Shown here piece by piece: positions 1-8,144 of a stretch of 35,142 nt of DNA. Both the position numbers and the translations under genes were made by a program. The notes beneath the pieces were generated by a model. That model was given only the letters and a program-made list of their open reading frames with translations, did not search any database and had not been told where the DNA came from. The stretch comes from Lachnospiraceae bacterium (GTDB lineage Bacteria > Bacillota > Clostridia > Lachnospirales > Lachnospiraceae), in assembly GCA_009774235.1 (NCBI GenBank), contig VSNJ01000030.1, forward strand, positions 1 through 35,142. Reading direction: 5' to 3'. The first letter of the stretch is position 1. Every line of letters begins with the position of its first letter.

Positions 1-52
1 TTATAACCCCATATAAGAAGAAAGGATATGCCAAGGAGGCAGGAAGGGAAAT

Positions 53-853
53 GTGATGCAAAACGTCAGAGTGTTATTAGTTGATGATAACAAAAGAATT
101 GTTAATTTACTTAAAGAAGCCCTTACTAAAGAACCAGATATGGAGGTTGTAGGAACAGCGCCGGATGGCGAGGAAGCGTTGAGAATGATTGAACTTTATA
201 AACCTGATGTGGTTTTACTTGATTTAATAATGCCTAAAATAGACGGACTTGGTGTTATGGAGAAATTAAGAAAAAGTAATTCTGGACGCATCCCTAAAAT
301 TATAGTCGTTTCCGCTGTAAGCCAGGAAAGCGTTACAGAAAATGCATTTGAATTAGGTGCAGCATACTATATATTGAAACCTTTTGACACACATATGGTA
401 GTGAACAGGACAAGGGCAGTAGCCCTTAACAATGAGAAAGACAACAGAGTTATAAATACAGTTTTTACGAACCAGCAGCATAATAAGAAAAAAATAAACA
501 ACCTTGAAGCAGATGTGACCAATATTATACATGAAATTGGGGTGCCTGCACATATTAAGGGATACCAGTATTTAAGAGATGCAATAATTATGTCAGTAAA
601 TGACAATGAAATGCTTGGTTCAATTACAAAACGCCTTTATCCGACTATAGCCAAAAACCATAAGACTACATCAAGCCGTGTGGAAAGGGCAATAAGACAT
701 GCGATAGAGGTTGCATGGAGCCGTGGGAAGATGGATACTATAGAAGAACTATTTGGATATACTGTTAATTCAGGCAAGGGAAAACCTACAAATTCAGAGT
801 TTGTTGCACTTATTGCAGATAAAATACGGTTAGAGTATAAGATGCGTGCTTAA
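53..853 (+). CDS. spo0A: Stage 0 sporulation response regulator Spo0A
   Basis: Master regulator of entry into sporulation, a phosphorelay or kinase-fed response regulator that binds DNA. The N-terminal receiver domain (about residues 4-120) has the acidic pair D11/D12, the phospho-acceptor D57 in a VVLLDLIMP context, and a conserved Lys before PFD near residue 109. A linker leads to the Spo0A C-terminal DNA-binding domain (about 155-266), recognisable by the segment around SSRVERAIRHAIEVAW. Length (266 aa) is normal for the family. The start is either GTG at 53 or ATG at 56, both behind an AGGAGG at 34-39 and a second purine-rich stretch. It marks the host as a sporulating-lineage Firmicute and is chromosomal, not part of the phage-like element. 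Confidence 0.96.
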   Translation: MMQNVRVLLVDDNKRIVNLLKEALTKEPDMEVVGTAPDGEEALRMIELYKPDVVLLDLIMPKIDGLGVMEKLRKSNSGRIPKIIVVSAVSQESVTENAFELGAAYYILKPFDTHMVVNRTRAVALNNEKDNRVINTVFTNQQHNKKKINNLEADVTNIIHEIGVPAHIKGYQYLRDAIIMSVNDNEMLGSITKRLYPTIAKNHKTTSSRVERAIRHAIEVAWSRGKMDTIEELFGYTVNSGKGKPTNSEFVALIADKIRLEYKMRA

Positions 854-915
854 GGCTGTTTATACGTGTTGAATTTATTACAAGTATAGATTACCTTAAT
901 TAGATAAAAAATGTC

Positions 916-944
916 TTTTCAGTATCAGATATTTGGGGTATAAT
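916..944 (+). promoter_or_regulatory. Likely promoter of the glycogen synthase gene
   Basis: A TATAAT at 939-944 is preceded, 17 nt away, by TTTTCA (916-921), a partial match to the -35 consensus. It lies about 35 nt ahead of the glycogen synthase start. The -10 is strong and the -35 weak. Confidence 0.45.
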
Positions 945-978
945 ATATATATGACCTGAAAAGAAGGAGGTATTTTTG

Positions 979-2415
979 ATGAAGAAAGTATTATTTGTAG
1001 CGTCAGAAAGTGTACCATTTATAAAAACAGGAGGACTTGCGGATGTAGCAGGCTCTTTGCCAAAGTATTTTGACAAAAAAGAGTTTGATGTAAGGGTTAT
1101 GATACCAAAGTATGCATGTATCTCTGATGAATGGAAGCAGAAGATGAAGTACAAAACGCATTTTTATATTGACCTTGCGTGGCGTAAGCAGTATGTAGGT
1201 ATTCTGGAAGCAGAATACGAAGGGATTAAGTTCTATTTTGTAGATAATGAGTTCTATTTTGCAGGAGATAAGCCTTATGGATATACACATGAGGATATTG
1301 AGAAGTTTGCATTTTTTTGTAAGGCTTCACTGTCTGCCCTGCCAAGTCTGGAATTCAGACCTGATATAATACATTGCCATGACTGGCAGACTGGACTTAT
1401 ACCTGTATACCTGCATGATATGTTTATGGAAAATAACTTTTATCATGGAATTAAGACAATTATGACCATACATAACCTGAAATTCCAGGGAATATGGGAT
1501 GTAAAAACGGTTAAGGACATTACTGGCTTAAATGCATCATTCTTTGCAGCAGATAAGCTGGAGGCATATGGTGATGCAAACTATCTTAAAGGTGGTATAG
1601 TTTATGCAGATATGGTAACTACAGTTAGTGACTCATACGCAGAAGAAATTAAAATGCCATTCTATGGTGAAAAACTTGACGGGCTTATGCGTGCACGTAG
1701 TAACTGTCTCACAGGTATTGTCAATGGTCTTGATTATGATGAGTGGAATCCAGAGACTGACAAGCTTATTTATGCTAACTATAATATTAAGAATTTCCGT
1801 AAAGAAAAAGTTAAGAATAAGAGAGGTCTCCAGAAAGAACTTGGTCTTGAACAGGATGAAAGGAAGTTTATGCTTGGACTTGTTTCAAGGCTTACAGACC
1901 AGAAGGGACTTGACCTTGTTGACTATGTTATAGAGGAAGTCTGTGCACCAGATACACAGTTTGTAGTCCTTGGTACAGGTGAAGAGAAATATGAGCACTT
2001 ATTCAGGCACTTTGAATGGAAATACCATGACAGGGTATCTGCCAATATTTATTATTCTGACGAACGTTCACATAAGATATATGCTGCGTGTGATGCTTTC
2101 CTTATGCCATCACTTTTTGAGCCTTGCGGTTTAAGCCAGCTTATGAGCCTTAGATATGGTACAATACCTATTGTAAGGGAAACAGGTGGACTTAAAGATA
2201 CAGTAGAACCATACAATGAGTATGAGAATACAGGAACCGGCTTCTCATTTGCCAATTACAATGCCCATGAGATGCTTGGCACTATAAATTATGCAAAAGA
2301 TGTTTACTACAACAGGAAACGTGAGTGGAATAAAATTATAGACAGGGCAATGGCAATGGACTTCTCATGGAATAATTCAGCTAACAAATATGCAGATTTG
2401 TACAGAGGGTTATAA
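979..2415 (+). CDS. glgA: Glycogen synthase (ADP-glucose, GT5 family)
   Basis: Transfers glucose from ADP-glucose to the growing alpha-1,4-glucan in glycogen synthesis (cytosolic). The N-terminal KTGGLADVAGSLP (near residue 15) is the nucleotide-sugar binding signature of bacterial and plant starch/glycogen synthases. The C-terminal half carries the GT-B motif around SLFEPCGLSQL and the ETGGLKDTV segment. Length of 478 aa is typical. An upstream TTG at 976 is in frame, but ATG at 979 sits 8 nt behind AAGGAGG (964-970) and is the better start. It stands alone, with no glgC or glgB in view. Confidence 0.95.
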   Translation: MKKVLFVASESVPFIKTGGLADVAGSLPKYFDKKEFDVRVMIPKYACISDEWKQKMKYKTHFYIDLAWRKQYVGILEAEYEGIKFYFVDNEFYFAGDKPYGYTHEDIEKFAFFCKASLSALPSLEFRPDIIHCHDWQTGLIPVYLHDMFMENNFYHGIKTIMTIHNLKFQGIWDVKTVKDITGLNASFFAADKLEAYGDANYLKGGIVYADMVTTVSDSYAEEIKMPFYGEKLDGLMRARSNCLTGIVNGLDYDEWNPETDKLIYANYNIKNFRKEKVKNKRGLQKELGLEQDERKFMLGLVSRLTDQKGLDLVDYVIEEVCAPDTQFVVLGTGEEKYEHLFRHFEWKYHDRVSANIYYSDERSHKIYAACDAFLMPSLFEPCGLSQLMSLRYGTIPIVRETGGLKDTVEPYNEYENTGTGFSFANYNAHEMLGTINYAKDVYYNRKREWNKIIDRAMAMDFSWNNSANKYADLYRGL

Positions 2416-2717
2416 AAGAATTTATATATAAAAGGAATATAGTTTCACTAATGCATCAAATAATAAATTCCTGATACATTGGCAGAGAATGATTGTTCAT
2501 ATTCAAGCCGGATAAATAAGCCATAGCAGTGGCTACGGTGTATGATGGCAGCTAGACGGCTGGTGTGTTAGTTATTACTGTTGTAACATGGTGTGGGATA
2601 ACATGCCAGGTGAAACTATTCCTTTTTTCAATTTTATATGTAGTGGCAGTGCCAATATAGCCGTGCAGTATTAAATGTAAATGCATGGCTTTTTTTATTA
2701 TTTTGGAGGTGGTATTT

Positions 2718-3470
2718 ATACGCTTGGACAAATATCTGGCAGAAATGTCAGTTGGAACAAGAAATGAAGTTAAAAAAATAATAAAATCAGGGCAGGTAAC
2801 AGTAAACGGTATAGTAGTTTTAAAACCAGAAATGAAAGTAAATGAGGAAACTGACAAAGTTTGTGTCTGTGGTACAGATATTTATTATAAAAAGCATGTA
2901 TATTTTATGTTGAACAAGCCTGCAGGTTATGTTTCAGCTACAAAAGATAATAAATATAAAACTGTTATAGAGTTAATAAAAGAAAATAATAAAAGTGGCA
3001 TTTTTCCTGTAGGAAGGCTTGATATAGATACAGAGGGAATGTTAATTATAACTAATGATGGCGCTTTGTCACATAAGCTTATGTCACCACGCAAACATGT
3101 AGATAAAAAATATTTCCTGGTTGCAGAAGGTTTTGTAACAGATAATGATATAAAGCGGATTGAAGAAGGAATAGATATTGGTGATGATAAAATAACCTTG
3201 CCAGCTAAAGTATCAGATATAAAACATTATACAAATAACAAAGGTATATGGACTTCTATGTGCCTTACAATACATGAAGGAAGATACCACCAGGTTAAAA
3301 GGATGCTTGGGGCTGTTGGAAATCCTGTTACATATCTGAAACGTATAAGTATAGGAAATTTAAAGCTTGATGAAAATCTTTCTCCTGGAGAATATAGACA
3401 GCTTTCAGAAGAAGAACTGGAGTTACTTTTTCCAAATGTTTTACCAAAAAGCAGCTGTTATATTTTGTAA
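2718..3470 (+). CDS. rRNA pseudouridine synthase, RsuA/RluB family
   Basis: Isomerises a uridine in ribosomal RNA to pseudouridine. An N-terminal S4 RNA-binding domain (RLDKYLAE..., VTVNG) is followed by the catalytic domain with GRLDIDTEG, where the first Asp is the catalytic residue, and the family motif EGRYHQVKRML. RsuA-like (16S) and RluB-like (23S) members are hard to separate by eye; the short 250-aa form and the VGRLDIDTEGMLIITNDG segment lean toward RsuA. Start choice is odd: the only good ribosome-binding site, GGAGG at 2705-2709, lies 8 nt before an ATA codon at 2718, which gives the canonical family N terminus (x-RLDKYLA). The in-frame ATG at 2685 has no such site; TTG at 2724 is another option. 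Confidence 0.88.
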   Translation: MRLDKYLAEMSVGTRNEVKKIIKSGQVTVNGIVVLKPEMKVNEETDKVCVCGTDIYYKKHVYFMLNKPAGYVSATKDNKYKTVIELIKENNKSGIFPVGRLDIDTEGMLIITNDGALSHKLMSPRKHVDKKYFLVAEGFVTDNDIKRIEEGIDIGDDKITLPAKVSDIKHYTNNKGIWTSMCLTIHEGRYHQVKRMLGAVGNPVTYLKRISIGNLKLDENLSPGEYRQLSEEELELLFPNVLPKSSCYIL

Positions 3471-3485
3471 AATGCGCTAATGCTT

Positions 3486-3507
3486 AAATCTGGTTTTTTC
3501 AGATTTT
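3486..3507 (+). terminator. Possible weak terminator after the pseudouridine synthase gene
   Basis: Stem AAATCTG (3486-3492) / CAGATTT (3500-3506) with a T-rich loop, 16 nt after the stop codon. It is short and has no long T tract after it. Confidence 0.3.
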
Positions 3508-3697
3508 ATGCACAACTGCGTATCCATTCAAGTGGAAGCAGGCTTTTGTTGGTAAAACTTTGGAATTAACAGAGCCAAAATATTTGTGCAATAAAAAATG
3601 GAGAAACTTAAAATTTATCAGTATGTTGTTTTTATAAAAAATAGTATAAAATATGTATATAAAAGCAGATAAAACAAGAAGATTTTATAATAGATAA

Positions 3698-3772
3698 ATT
3701 CCTATAAACATTTGCCACAAATATAATAACACCAGAAAGCATTATGGCTTATGGCATTATGTTTATAGGAAT
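3698..3772. terminator. Inverted repeat at the end of the tail gene cluster
   Basis: A perfect 14-bp inverted repeat, ATTCCTATAAACAT (3698-3711) and its complement (3759-3772), lies between the plus-strand pseudouridine synthase gene and the end of the minus-strand tail operon. It is placed just past the last tail gene, so a transcription end or a boundary of the element are both plausible. The rest of 3471-3794 is AT-rich with no gene that I can support. Confidence 0.4.
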
Positions 3773-3794
3773 ACATACAGCAAAAAATCCAAAT

Positions 3795-4577
3795 TTATAT
3801 GTCTATACGATATAAAAATTTATTATCATTTGAATAATATATCTCATCATTTAATTTATAGTATTTATTATTATTTAGAAGATAAGTATTAGCTTCAATC
3901 ATACCCTTAATATACCATACACTGTCAATAGTTAATTGTGGTACTAATATATAACCTTTTCCTGTTCCAATATTTGCAGAACCAGAGTTAGCATAAAAAG
4001 TTTTTAAATAATTTGCAGAACTGTTATGTATAGTATATAAATTATCTTCAAGATAAGTATAATAATAGTTATTACTACTATTATATAGATTTGGTAAACA
4101 CAAGAATCCATTTTTATTTGTTGGGAGATGGATAGCTTTTGCTAAAAATAATAATGAATATTCATTAGTTTCGTAACCAGTTCCACCTATATAAATGTTT
4201 ACTGCATCAGAACTTCCTCTTACTGTAATTGAAAAAGAATAACGTGGACTACTTATATTAGTTCTATAATTACTATTATTATTAGTTGAACCAAACAAAG
4301 AAGTGGTTCCTTTTACATAAATTTGAGGGTATTGTCCATTATTAAGAGCATGGAATTCAAAGCCCCATATATTAATACAATATGTTTCTTCATTATAAGA
4401 AACATTATATCCTGCATCCAATAAAGTAGTATATATAGCATGCGAAAAGATTTTAGACATGCTTGGAGAATGGTTAGAATTGTAAGTGGTACTTTCAGAT
4501 GTCAAGGGTAACCCAATGTATTCTGTTTTGTTATAGTTGGCATCTTCGCCTGAAAAAGTGTTTGTAACTACTGGCAT
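3795..4577 (-). CDS. Putative tail-tip or receptor-binding protein, last gene of the tail cluster
   Basis: I do not recognise a family for this 260-aa protein. It is rich in Asn, Tyr, Ser and Thr and low in charge, with alternating beta-type segments, as is common in phage adhesins and fibre tips. Phrases such as AKAIHLPTNKNGFLCLPNLYN suggest a beta-structured surface protein. It is the last gene of the minus-strand tail cluster, 12 nt after the 119-aa gene, a position where receptor-binding or host-range proteins usually sit. No signal peptide or membrane segment is visible. The role is inferred from position and composition only. Confidence 0.55.
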   Translation of the reverse strand: MPVVTNTFSGEDANYNKTEYIGLPLTSESTTYNSNHSPSMSKIFSHAIYTTLLDAGYNVSYNEETYCINIWGFEFHALNNGQYPQIYVKGTTSLFGSTNNNSNYRTNISSPRYSFSITVRGSSDAVNIYIGGTGYETNEYSLLFLAKAIHLPTNKNGFLCLPNLYNSSNNYYYTYLEDNLYTIHNSSANYLKTFYANSGSANIGTGKGYILVPQLTIDSVWYIKGMIEANTYLLNNNKYYKLNDEIYYSNDNKFLYRIDI

Positions 4578-4589
4578 TTAAAATTCCTC

Positions 4590-4949
4590 CTAATTATATG
4601 TATTTGAAACTACATTAACTGTAGTTTCTTCAAAATTGCAAAATTTAATATCAAATCTTGTGTAACTGTCCCTGGCTGTTCCCATATCATAATAATTCCA
4701 GCATAGATTACCAGCGTATTCAAAATTACAGAATTGTACATTATCAATAGTATAACTGTTATATATGTTGTTTATAATTATCCAGGGACGGAATTTATTA
4801 AAATCTAAAGTCCGTATTTCACGGATTTTATCACCATAAGATTTTAGAGGGGTAGCATCTGTTATGGATATTTTTTTTTCTTCAATTGCTGCTTGTATAT
4901 CATTAACTGCATTTAATGTATACCTTAACTTATCTGTAATTGTACCCAA
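4590..4949 (-). CDS. Small tail/baseplate-associated protein
   Basis: A 119-aa protein. Its N terminus (TDKLRYTLNAVNDIQAAIEEK, then SITDATPLKSYGDKIREI) matches a pattern often seen at the start of Firmicute phage tail-fibre proteins, a short helix that repeats a search for a set of indices followed by an SYGDKI-like turn. The remainder is beta-like, with NFE and Tyr/Asn repeats. It sits directly after the 102-aa gene and 12 nt before the last tail gene. It may be a truncated fibre, since relatives with this N terminus are normally longer. Confidence 0.55.
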   Translation of the reverse strand: MGTITDKLRYTLNAVNDIQAAIEEKKISITDATPLKSYGDKIREIRTLDFNKFRPWIIINNIYNSYTIDNVQFCNFEYAGNLCWNYYDMGTARDSYTRFDIKFCNFEETTVNVVSNTYN

Positions 4950-5258
4950 TCAGACCACCTCCCTGTTTACCAGGTCAATAATACCTGCTGCATCACCAAT
5001 TAAGTTATAAAGTTCTTTTCCCTTATTAGCTGATAAGGCAGCAGTGGTGCTTGTACTGTTAAAATTGTCTATAATATCAATTTTGGCTGATGAACTGATA
5101 GTTATACATTTATTAACCATATCACGTCCAATAGTAATGTTTTCACCTTCAAGAATATCATTTAGTACATCACTGCTTTTACCATTGCCACCATCACATA
5201 CAATATTGGGGGATTTGTTTTTGTCTAAATAAATTATCATATATTTTATCATCTCCAT
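4950..5258 (-). CDS. Small tail-fibre-like protein
   Basis: A 102-aa protein. Its middle segment TAALSANKGKEL resembles the SALSANQG-type motif that repeats in phage tail fibres and baseplate proteins, and the rest is beta-like. The stop of the upstream beta-propeller gene directly abuts the first ATG. A GGAG about 12 nt ahead of a second in-frame ATG at 5240 suggests that translation may really start there (MIIYLDKNKS). It is part of the receptor-binding end of the tail operon. Confidence 0.55.
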   Translation of the reverse strand: MEMIKYMIIYLDKNKSPNIVCDGGNGKSSDVLNDILEGENITIGRDMVNKCITISSSAKIDIIDNFNSTSTTAALSANKGKELYNLIGDAAGIIDLVNREVV

Positions 5259-6359
5259 TTATAAAATTGAAAATCCATGTGTTTCAACAGAATTGTCTGG
5301 ACAGGGGATTGTACTTATATATGTCCATGATAATAGATTTGTGGAAGTATAAAATTTACCATTGTATGTTAATTTATAAAAAGTGTTATCATAATAAAAG
5401 ATATAACTATTTTTATTATCAGGGGCATTTGCATAATATTCCCATTGTAATCCATCTGTAGAAATATAGATATTGTACGGATATTCTCCGTCTAAAGTTT
5501 CTGATGTTGACATATAATACTGGTTTGTATCTTCTAATACTTTTATGTAAGATGGTGAACCTAAAGTTTCTATTCTTTTTCCAGAATGTTCCCATTGACA
5601 TCCATCAAGGGATTTATAGATAGCTGTTTTTATGGAATTTGGTTGTGTATTATAGGCAAGATACAATTCACCATTATAAATAATATGTTGTGATATCAGT
5701 CTGCCGTCAGATGAAACACATTCATTCCATGATGTACCATCTAAAGAGTAGTATGTTATAATGTTTGTTATTAGAAAATATATATTATTGATATACCGGA
5801 CTTCAACAAAATAAGAATTTGTTGCATTAATTTGTAATACAATATTCCAATTTATTCCATCCGTTGATGTAAGTAAGACAGCACTTGGTCCGCAACAGGC
5901 ATAGAATCTCCCATTGATAAAGCATACACTTTCTATATGTACAGAATGTATAGGCTGGTTACAAGATTTCCATATATTCCCTCTATCTGTTGAATAGTAT
6001 AAGTTATATATGTCTGCACAAACAATTAATTTATTATTTGAAGCAGTTTGGCGGTCCGTTTTAACTTTTGCACCTGGAAGGTCTTCTTGTACACTTTCTT
6101 TTAAACTATTACGTATTTCCCATGTAGTGCCTTTATTGTTGGAATAATAGAAGTTACCATCTTCGTCAAAACATGTAAAGTCTCCTCTTTTTGGATTAAA
6201 ATGATTTTCTGTTTCTCCATTACCAATGTTGTTTTTAGACCATACAAGTACATTGGTTTCATTTAATCCGTTTTTATAATATATATTTTGTAAGTCATTT
6301 GAATTAAATTCTGCAGATAATATATTTGAATTTCCATCTTTTATTATCATTGAAACCAC
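5259..6359 (-). CDS. Asp-box beta-propeller protein, putative tail-tip carbohydrate-binding adhesin
   Basis: This 366-aa protein contains seven Asp-box type repeats (S-x-D-x-G-x-x-W and close variants) at about residues 73-80, 123-130, 164-171, 204-211, 249-256, 299-306 and 338-345, for example STDGINW, SLDGTSW and STDGLQW. Spacing of about 35-50 residues is what a six- or seven-bladed sialidase-like (BNR) propeller gives. The Arg triad and other catalytic residues of true sialidases are not evident, so a binding role is more likely than an enzyme. It overlaps the BppU-like gene by 13 nt, which implies translational coupling and a place in the baseplate. Target surface is unknown. Confidence 0.7.
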   Translation of the reverse strand: MVSMIIKDGNSNILSAEFNSNDLQNIYYKNGLNETNVLVWSKNNIGNGETENHFNPKRGDFTCFDEDGNFYYSNNKGTTWEIRNSLKESVQEDLPGAKVKTDRQTASNNKLIVCADIYNLYYSTDRGNIWKSCNQPIHSVHIESVCFINGRFYACCGPSAVLLTSTDGINWNIVLQINATNSYFVEVRYINNIYFLITNIITYYSLDGTSWNECVSSDGRLISQHIIYNGELYLAYNTQPNSIKTAIYKSLDGCQWEHSGKRIETLGSPSYIKVLEDTNQYYMSTSETLDGEYPYNIYISTDGLQWEYYANAPDNKNSYIFYYDNTFYKLTYNGKFYTSTNLLSWTYISTIPCPDNSVETHGFSIL

Positions 6360-7756
6360 CCCGTTGTTATTTTTAAATTTGTACCATCAAGTGTAAAGTT
6401 TACTTTTGTAGAAACATTTTCATTAAAAGTAATATATAAATCAGAACCGAAAAGCTGGAATGTTACATTTGCAAAAGAACCAGATGATGAAGCAATATTA
6501 TTTATTGAATCCATTAGTTCTGTTAATTTTGTATTTATTGTTTTATTTTGTACAGGGTTTTCAGAAGTAGAAGAAAGTTCTTTATCAACAGTAATTCTGG
6601 AAAAGCCAGTGATATCTTTCTTTAATTCTTGTATTTCTGCATGTATTGCTTTATTCTGTACAGGATTTACAGAAGTAGAAGAAAGTTTTGCATCAACTTG
6701 TGGAATTTTAGCATCTAAATCATTTAAAGCTTTAGTGACTATTTTATTTTGTACTGCATGTCTGCTTTCAAGAGAAAGAACATTGTCTATAATATCATTA
6801 TTATCGCTAGAAGAATAAACGTGTTCTTTAATAACTACAAGTATATCATCCCGTATATTATCATTTCTTAATGCTTCCTCAAATTCATCATAAGTCTGGA
6901 AGTATTCAAATTCAGCAAGTTGTCCATTATCAATGGCATCCTTTACAAGTTCCCAGTAATATTTACTGTTGTCTGACATATCATTTTCACGTATAGAATT
7001 TCCTGTACCAACAGCATATGACTGTGCTAAACCGACATATTTCTTAGAGTTTGCTGAATTGGCTGTTATAGTAGTGATAGCAGAAGATGCTTTATTTTCA
7101 GCTTCTTTTGCAATATTTTTACTTTGTTCAGCTTTTAATGCAGAAGAGGCAGCTTCCTCTGCACTTGTAGTTGCATTTTTTGCACTTGTAATAGCAGTGT
7201 TTTCACTGTTTTTGGCATTAATAGAACTTATATTTGCATTATCCGCAGCTTGTTTAGCTTTATTACAGTAATATTTACTATTGTCTGTATCATCATTTTC
7301 CCGGACTTCATTGCCTGTGCCTATAGCATATGATTTAGATAAATTTGCATAATATTCTCCCTGTTTTCCATAATGTATATCATTATCTGAAATTCCATCT
7401 GGTGCCTTAATTACTTTCATTATAAAAGGAAATGGTGATTTTTTACCATTAGCATCAATCAAACTTAATGCAGTAAATACATCCCCTTTTACTTGTGTCA
7501 TTTTGTCACTGATTTTGAAAGTAACACTGTTGTTGTCTATGTTTTCAACTTTACTTTCAATTTCTTTACCATCAGGCAGTTCACATTTTACAATTATACT
7601 GTCTTTTGTACAAGAAATTATATATGGTTTGTTACCATCATATAAATTACATTTTATATATTCAGCGTCATAATCATACTGCATAATATGTATATATTGG
7701 AAATTACAAGGCTGTGACATATTTAAGTCTATTTCATGGGTTATTGTATTTAACAT
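6347..7756 (-). CDS. BppU-like upper baseplate / tail fibre protein
   Basis: A 469-aa protein. Residues 1 to about 125 look like the BppU N-terminal domain of lactococcal-type siphophage baseplates (beta-rich, with a FTALSLIDANGKKSPFPFIMKV segment). The centre has two copies of an SYAxGTGNxxREND...DNSKYY unit flanking a long Ala/Ser/Lys helical stretch, probably a trimeric coiled coil. Two LSSTSxNPVQNKxI units follow, a motif that is widespread in phage fibres. The C-terminal 50 residues are beta-like. It therefore probably connects the tail tip to the receptor-binding proteins encoded just downstream. Confidence 0.72.
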   Translation of the reverse strand: MLNTITHEIDLNMSQPCNFQYIHIMQYDYDAEYIKCNLYDGNKPYIISCTKDSIIVKCELPDGKEIESKVENIDNNSVTFKISDKMTQVKGDVFTALSLIDANGKKSPFPFIMKVIKAPDGISDNDIHYGKQGEYYANLSKSYAIGTGNEVRENDDTDNSKYYCNKAKQAADNANISSINAKNSENTAITSAKNATTSAEEAASSALKAEQSKNIAKEAENKASSAITTITANSANSKKYVGLAQSYAVGTGNSIRENDMSDNSKYYWELVKDAIDNGQLAEFEYFQTYDEFEEALRNDNIRDDILVVIKEHVYSSSDNNDIIDNVLSLESRHAVQNKIVTKALNDLDAKIPQVDAKLSSTSVNPVQNKAIHAEIQELKKDITGFSRITVDKELSSTSENPVQNKTINTKLTELMDSINNIASSSGSFANVTFQLFGSDLYITFNENVSTKVNFTLDGTNLKITTGWFQ

Positions 7757-7859
7757 TTATAAACCCTCCTTAAATTTAATAAAAAAGAAACTGGCGGATT
7801 AAATATAAAATATATAACAAATAATAAAATTAATAATTGTTATATATTGTAATGATTTA

Positions 7860-8087
7860 TTAATTCTCCAGTTTTTCCTGGTTACTATTAATATTATTTT
7901 CTTCTGCAATATTTTGGGTATATTCTTCCTCTGCTTGTCTGAATTGTTCTTTTTCAATTAATACACACTGTTCATATAAGTCTTTAACAACAGGCGTAAT
8001 ACAAACCATTGGAAGATATGTGTCGTTTATAGTATTACTTAATTCTTTTCTAAAATCAGCAATAATTAATTGTATTGGTTTATTCAT
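7860..8087 (-). CDS. Small acidic helical protein of the tail cluster
   Basis: A 75-aa protein, mainly helical, with an acidic Gln/Glu-rich C-terminal third (EKEQFRQAEEEYTQNIAEENN). It lies between the Tal-like gene and the BppU-like gene. Small genes at this position occur in many siphophage tail operons, but I cannot assign a function. An AT-rich gap of about 100 nt follows it. Confidence 0.5.
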   Translation of the reverse strand: MNKPIQLIIADFRKELSNTINDTYLPMVCITPVVKDLYEQCVLIEKEQFRQAEEEYTQNIAEENNINSNQEKLEN

Positions 8088-8144
8088 TTTTTCCTCCAGA
8101 TAAAATTATTTATTATATAAATTTGTATTAAATATACATGGCTT

